A stretch of DNA of 28,363 bases from Dinochytrium kinnereticum. Lineage: Eukaryota > Chytridiomycota > Chytridiomycetes > Chytridiales > Chytridiaceae. The translations under genes and the position numbers were made by a program. The notes below the pieces were generated by a model. It did not search any database, had not been told where the DNA came from, and saw nothing but the letters and a program-made list of their open reading frames with translations. Positions within the stretch are counted from its first letter, which is position 1. The number at the start of each line of letters is the position of its first letter. This document shows positions 23,834-28,363 of the stretch, piece after piece. The stretch covers positions 1-28,363 of the forward strand of contig JADGJT010000308.1 of NCBI GenBank assembly GCA_027604005.1, in the 5' to 3' direction.

Positions 23834-25228
23834 TTAGAGCCCTGTAGTGTTGGACATCTCTTTGATGGCTTCATACCCACTCATGGCCAGAATGACGCTA
23901 GGGACAGTGGTCACAAGCCGTACCTTTAAGCCGCGGTAGAATGCTGGGTTTTCAGTCATGGTTAGGTAAACAGAGGCTGGGTGCACTCCTTACCTCCGAT
24001 TCCTTCTCGACGCAGAATCGACAGCCCCAGTTTAATATATCCTTGTCGAATAGTTTCCGCATCAGCGGGAGAGCGGCTCTCGAGAAGCTGGTGACGAACC
24101 CTCATCACTTCCAAGGGGTTATTGACAACGACCGCCGTCACACCTGCGATCCCTCCACTCAACGCGACAGACGTGCGATCAACCAAAGAGAGTGCCGTTG
24201 AGCCCATTGGCTCGCCGGGTATATGATTTGGGCTGATCATGGTGTACAGGCTCCGTCCGAAGGGTACCGTAAGCGTTTTGAGAAGCTCATACGTTCCCCA
24301 CTGAACAGCGCTTGCGGGGGCGAATGAAGCGACGTATCCAAGGTAACCCCTCCAGAAACCTCTCGTGCCTTCGTGTCTCCAAATCTGTTGAGCAACGTCC
24401 AATGGTCCTTTATACAATCTAGTTTGGGGATGTAAGTAGCTAACCCTTCAAAATAATCAAGTCACGTAACCCCCTGAACAACGGCAAAAACAAGCAAAGT
24501 AAGCTACCTGCAGTTGTGAGTGAAACTAACTCTTCCGGCATTTTGGGTTTGTAATCTCTGTGCAATGATATCGGTTGGGACGTAAAATATCCCTGCAGCA
24601 ACATCAGCCGAGGCACCCGCAACGAACCCTCTAAAGAATGTAACATCTGTGTTGGAGACATTCGCAGGTGCCTCGTTCTTCACTGAAATGGTCCCAAAAA
24701 GCTCCTGAACCGATTCATAGGTCATGTAGTAGCAAGCTTGCCCTGGAAACGATCCGACGATGGCGGTGCCTGCACCTTTCCAAAACCGACCGATTCCTAT
24801 TTCATTGATGGGAACTCGCTTTAGCAACGGCTCTCTTTTAAATGTTATAAAAGAAGAGAATGACTGACCCTCTGACCGTAAAATGTGGGACGTGAGTTTC
24901 AAGACGCCTATGGACTTTCGACCTTTCACGGACTGGAGAACAAGGTTGAATGTAATTAGCCATGACCTTAAGCAACTGTTAAAGATAAGCATACCCTTTC
25001 CGACATCATGATAGTTTGAAGCGTGTTCAAAGGGAACATGGCGGTGTCGAGTCCAACAATGAACACAGAGCCCAACATAGCGAATCGCTGAGTGTTCATG
25101 TCCGACAGGCCGATTCGAGATTGAGAATAAGACGCCGAATCAGCTGAAGATGTCGTGATCGTAGCGAAAGGGATCAGCGGTCTTGTCGGGGCGAGTGAAT
25201 TGGTCTCAAGCGGAGTTGTGGTGGCCAT
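23834..25228 (-). CDS. SLC25A44: Mitochondrial carrier, SLC25A44-like
   Basis: Five exons on the minus strand, 25228-24995, 24932-24869, 24796-24508, 24418-23994 and 23943-23834, give 373 aa. The threefold carrier repeat is clear, with signature prolines in PLNTLQ (66-71), PTDIIAQRLQ (173-182) and PLEVMRVRHQ (297-306). The first lacks the acidic and basic residues of the classic PxDxxK/R motif, as in SLC25A44, where it is PFTLIRT. Other matches to that subfamily are FPGQACYYMTYE, GYLGYVASFAPASAVQW and RGLKVRLVTTVPSVILAMSGYE. SLC25A44 carries branched-chain amino acids across the inner mitochondrial membrane in mammals; the same substrate here is inference. Residues 1-44 are a Ser/Thr/Pro-rich extension with few acidic residues. 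The second intron (24868-24797) is 72 nt, free of stops and in frame, so its retention would insert 24 residues. Confidence 0.88.
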
Positions 25229-26000
25229 CGTTGCGTTTCAGGTGGATCTCGGTCGTCCTGATGTACAGCGCTTGTGAATGGGATGATGCAATGCTGATTT
25301 AGTTGGTGGGTTTCAAAGCTCATGCAAACAGCGTCAAGTATTAGAGTGTGCAGGAAGTTTATGCTAAGGCGGGTGTTTTAAGTATTTTGACATGGTGGCT
25401 CCAAACCGAGAATATAAACGTAGCGCCCCAACCTCCAAAAATAATTATTTTTTATTTTCCGTTTCACACAATTCCAAAAGTTGTCACCAAAGTTATGTTT
25501 CCGTTTCTCCCACCATCGATATTTTGACGGCAATGAATGGACTTCTCTGGCCAGGAATCAGGATATCAGAATTTTAATTTTGATATATCTGTTATACATT
25601 CATCACCAAACTTTTGATGGTTTAGCCATTGAAATTTAAATTCTTGTCGCCCAAAACAACAATAAATTGATAAATCCTTCCCCAGTGGTTTTTCGATAGA
25701 CAACACGGTACTTTTTTCAATATCCTTCCCTCATGGTTCATATTAAATTTTATTATTTGAGAGTTTATTAGGGCTATTTACCATCAACATTGAAAATTAA
25801 ATGGGCTCTAGCAACGAGATGGAGATAAAGAAAAACTCGCTACAAGAACAATATGATAATCTTATCCAACAAGAGCAAAGAAGAAAAAAAAAATGAGAAT
25901 GGTAAAAAAATTGTGGTTAGGGGTATAAGATGTTGAAAAGCAAGTTCGGAATGCGGTCACAAGAAGAAGGATGATAGAGCGCATTTGGAAGGAGTTTTGT
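25229..26000. other. Gene-poor AT-rich interval with carrier promoter
   Basis: The first 150 nt probably hold the promoter of the carrier gene. The rest is AT-rich with poly-A and poly-T runs and many stops in all frames. I see no gene, RNA or repeat that I can support. Confidence 0.55.
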
Positions 26001-26009
26001 CAACACAAG

Positions 26010-26440
26010 GTGATCAGGGAGCTGAAAGTTACTCTTCCCTACACGAATTAATGCGATACATCTTGTTTTGGGAGTTAAGTGTGTTGGATTCCGAGTCCAT
26101 ACTTCACGGATTTAATAGCTTTGTGAGATATAATTCATAACAATGCTCATTGCTTCGTCCGTTCCAAAGAAAACCAAGTCATCAACATGAAATGTGAGGA
26201 GTATATCTGGTTAGTCTAGGATATCATGGATCTGTGTTGGAAAAAATCCGATCTCTTCCAAGTATCGGTGTGAGTTTCTCTAACTGGCCCTCTATAGTTC
26301 AAGCCTTGACCATTTAGGAGAAAGAATTCACTGTGCCGTGCCAGCCTTGTTCTTGAACTTCCTTCAAGGTCCGTGGATGGCTGCAGCTCCTCTTTTGCTA
26401 AGCCAAGAATTTTGTCTGCTGTAACTACTTACCGGTGGTT
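26010..26440 (-). pseudogene. Ty1/copia reverse-transcriptase relic
   Basis: On the minus strand, 26267-26112 reads RYLEEIGFFPTQ, a stop, then PDILLTFHVDDLVFFGTDEA and MSIVMNYISQSY. The HVDD box with hydrophobic flanks corresponds to the YVDD catalytic motif of copia reverse transcriptase, and YLEEIGFFPTQ to the segment that normally precedes it. Upstream (higher coordinates) a one-base frame change links to NYRGPVRE, in the place of the YGLKQAPR motif. Downstream the frame breaks again. Stops and frameshifts show it is dead. Only this core of the pol gene is recognisable; integrase and RNase H were not found. Confidence 0.72.
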
Positions 26441-26562
26441 CTCAAGCAATTCTATTATGATGAAAGGGAAATAACGAAAAAACAATAACAAAACGAGCCT
26501 ATACAGATATCGCACGTACTGGCTACTAGAAGGGAGTCTATCCCGCTCCTAGGAGTACTCTT

Positions 26563-27007
26563 TGTTAGGATTTAAGGCACATTGCCCACCTAACAAACTT
26601 AATAAGCTGAATCTCATTATTATCTAGTGATCTAGTTATGGAAATCTACTGAGGATGGCTCCCAAGCCGTCCGCTGACGTTCTAGCCTTCATGCTGGTCA
26701 TGAGCACGTCGTTCTACAACTTACAAGGCCAAGCCTCTCATCACCTCCAGACAAGGGTTGTCTTGGTGTCTCCCACACCTCAGACCGCCTTCAGCCTGCA
26801 AGGATCTTTAAGATCTTGCCTCCACCTTATGTACAGCCCTTTGGCCTAGCCATGAGGTCTCACGGATAAACCCTACTCATCAGTGACTCTCCTTTAATAA
26901 TCTCTCTTCTACTCAGTCTCTGAGACGCTGTACTTCATATATTTAGTACACCAAATGTATTCTCTTCTGTCTTTGGCATTCAAGCTTCATGCCGCAAATT
27001 CGTGACA
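26563..27007. mobile_element. Probable solo LTR, 445 bp
   Basis: The stretch begins TGTTAGG and ends GTGACA, so it has the TG..CA ends of an LTR. It is flanked by CTCTT (26558-26562) and TTCTT (27008-27012), a five-base target duplication matching at four positions. Just inside, the reading frame of a decayed coding sequence breaks off at exactly 27007/27008. Orientation is uncertain; a TATA-like ACTAAATATATG near 26940 on the minus strand suggests minus. No second copy is in the window, so the call rests on ends, duplication and interruption. Confidence 0.5.
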
Positions 27008-28100
27008 TTCTTTGGCTTCAAATTGTCTGTAAGCCATTTTAACATATCCTCACTCCTAAATCGTCTACACAGGGCGCCTTTCAGGTTCACATTCACCCAC
27101 TTCCCTTCCAGGACAATCTGGTAGCCCATGTTGTGAGAATCTAACGTTTCTCACATGTTCGTTGTAGCGAGTAATCCTACTTCAAGTCCTTTGTGTACTT
27201 TTTCCCTCAATAAAGTGGGTTTTCCGCGAAGACGGTTTTTTCCCATGCTTTCTATCCTTTTGAAGGTTTTTGGTCCTTGGCGTGCTCTGCGGCGTTTTTG
27301 TCTATTTCTTCTTTATTTGGTGCCTTTGACGCCTTTACGGCAGGCCTGCGTTTCCCGCAGGACTGGCGTAGAGTCACCGGCAATGTTCACTTTTGTTCCA
27401 GTTTGATGGCGCGGGGCACCCGTTTACCCTTCGCGGGCCCGTGTCCAGATTTTAGCACGTATTTTATTTTTTTTGGTTGTGATTTTGTTATATTGTTTTA
27501 GTATTTGAATCCTGTACACCTCAGCGTTTAAGGACATATGGTAAGTAAAAAATCCAAGATTAAACTCTTCCAGGTCCTTCAGAATGAATGACATCATGTC
27601 CGCCGAATCAGCTCGATTTGATGTGCACAAAAAGTGAATGTTTTCCGTTTTCCTCATATTGTTGCAGGTTAAAAGGAAGCCCGGCAAAAATCATAAAACA
27701 GTTTTCATAAATGTTATACTTCTTTGATGTATTCCCAGACATTTCATCACTGAATAGGAGGATAGGGACTCTGATAACTTTACGGCCCTGAGCACAAAGA
27801 ATAAGTGTATTCCTTTTGATATGGCAATCAAACCATCAACATGCTCCATAACCTAGGGGACAGAAGTTGATAGTGGTCATCCCGATGTAATTTCCAGCAA
27901 ACATGAGGATGTACAAGGGGACGGTCAATATCTTTCACTAATCGCTGACCGTGTACAATGTAGGAGTCGCTCAAGTCTTGCTCAGTAGAGGTGATCCTGA
28001 CGTAAACTCCATCGGCATGGATGTAATCTCCAACCCAAACTGCTGATGGCCAATAGAAATCATTTGTGAACGAAACAGATAGGATTCACGCTAAGGTTCT
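27008..28100 (-). pseudogene. Decayed transposase-type coding sequence
   Basis: The minus strand holds broken reading frames of one apparent protein. From about 28059 to 27831 a frame reads FYWPSAVWVGDYIHADGVYV and later RLVKDIDRPLVHPHVCW. At about 27790-27660 comes VIRVPILLFSDEMSGNTSKK followed by YNIYENCFMIFAGLP. After a frameshift, ENIHFLCTSNRADSADMM begins near 27640. The pairing of FSD(D/E)xSGNxSKKxN with NIHFLxTSN is typical of a transposon-encoded protein repeated in many fungal genomes (tnp2/KDZ-like families; exact family not settled). The last frame then runs to 27008 with only three stops in about 225 codons, through a Lys/Arg-rich part and GYQIVLEGKWVNVNLKGALC, until the putative LTR. 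Sequence up to 28363 may belong to the same element but I cannot support it. Confidence 0.6.
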
Positions 28101-28363
28101 GTCTGAGCCAGGGAATAAATAGTACCGTGAGGAGAAAGAGAAGATACTTGAAGCTTTTCAGTTATTTGCTTCTTTCCGAGTTCCTGACGGATTATGCCAC
28201 AAGGGCTGACGATGTAAAATGGCTCATTGGATCTTGAACGTGGTGCAGCTGGGAGGGCAGATCTACGTCTCAACATAGAGAAACGTCATGACCAGCATCT
28301 CAACACGGTTAAGGAAAGGAAAGTAAGGAGAGGATGGGCCTGGGTCCTTGCGCTCATCCCTCA
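28101..28363. other. Right edge, probable continuation of the transposon relic
   Basis: The minus strand has an open frame at 28276-28091 (starting MLRRRSALPAAPRSR), immediately upstream of the decayed transposase-type sequence, but no motif I recognise. It may be the 5' part of the same dead element. The window ends here. Confidence 0.35.

Noticed and set aside
23215..23880. 221-codon minus-strand frame over the Crinkler-like 5' region
   Set aside because: Out of frame with both neighbouring genes, no motif, Cys/Ser/Pro-rich composition; probably chance in a GC-richer stretch.
26655..26849. 64-codon plus-strand frame starting MAPKPSADVLAFML
   Set aside because: Lies wholly inside the probable solo LTR and has no family motif.
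27155..27501. Two overlapping plus-strand frames rich in Phe and Leu, with a small CCTGCG/CGCAGG hairpin nearby
   Set aside because: Antisense to the Lys/Arg-rich decayed frame; the hairpin has only six base pairs and no other support.

Overview
This window is nuclear DNA of a eukaryote, most likely an early-diverging (chytrid-like) fungus. The genes carry many short GT-AG introns, mostly 46-130 nt, with loose donors of the GTTNNN, GTANNN and GTGNNN types. Proteins include a spliceosomal Sm protein, a golgin, an otubain, a mitochondrial carrier and a Crinkler-type N-terminal domain. That mix, with copia and transposase relics, fits Chytridiomycota better than a yeast or a filamentous ascomycete. 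The lineage call is inference; no rRNA or other marker is present. All gene models were assembled by hand from splice sites and reading-frame phase, and the lengths close exactly.

Layout, left to right. (1) 1-1535, minus: 5' part of a homeodomain gene that runs off the left edge; the homeodomain has Arg where Asn51 is nearly invariant. (2) 1536-3072: long intergenic stretch with an inverted repeat whose two arms each read outward as a start codon plus a splice donor. (3) 3073-4276, plus: SARNP/Tho1-like mRNA-export factor. (4) 4460-5093, plus: unrecognised 69-aa protein in five exons. (5) 5457-6038, minus: SmF. (6) 6562-11396, plus: TMF1/Sgm1 golgin, 18 exons, 1200 aa. (7) 11722-19272, plus: very large protein of unknown function, 2452 aa, with an acidic head and a long coiled coil. 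(8) 19453-20952, minus: SR splicing factor with RS domains on both sides of an SRSF10-like RRM. (9) 21321-22480, plus: otubain deubiquitinase, divergent from the SR gene. (10) 22700-23342, minus: short Crinkler-header protein. (11) 23834-25228, minus: SLC25A44-like mitochondrial carrier. (12) 25229-28363: gene-poor graveyard with a Ty1/copia reverse-transcriptase relic, a probable solo LTR, and a decayed transposase-type reading frame interrupted by that LTR.

Functional themes. Three genes serve nuclear mRNA processing (SARNP-like, SmF, SR protein), two adjacent genes encode very long coiled coils (a Golgi tether and the giant protein), and one encodes a deubiquitinase. Fungal genes are not normally grouped by function, so I do not infer an operon-like system. 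The less ordinary items are the R51 homeodomain, the mirrored mini-exons at 2540-2641, the giant coiled-coil protein, the header-only Crinkler, and a recursive-splice or poison-exon candidate in the SR gene.
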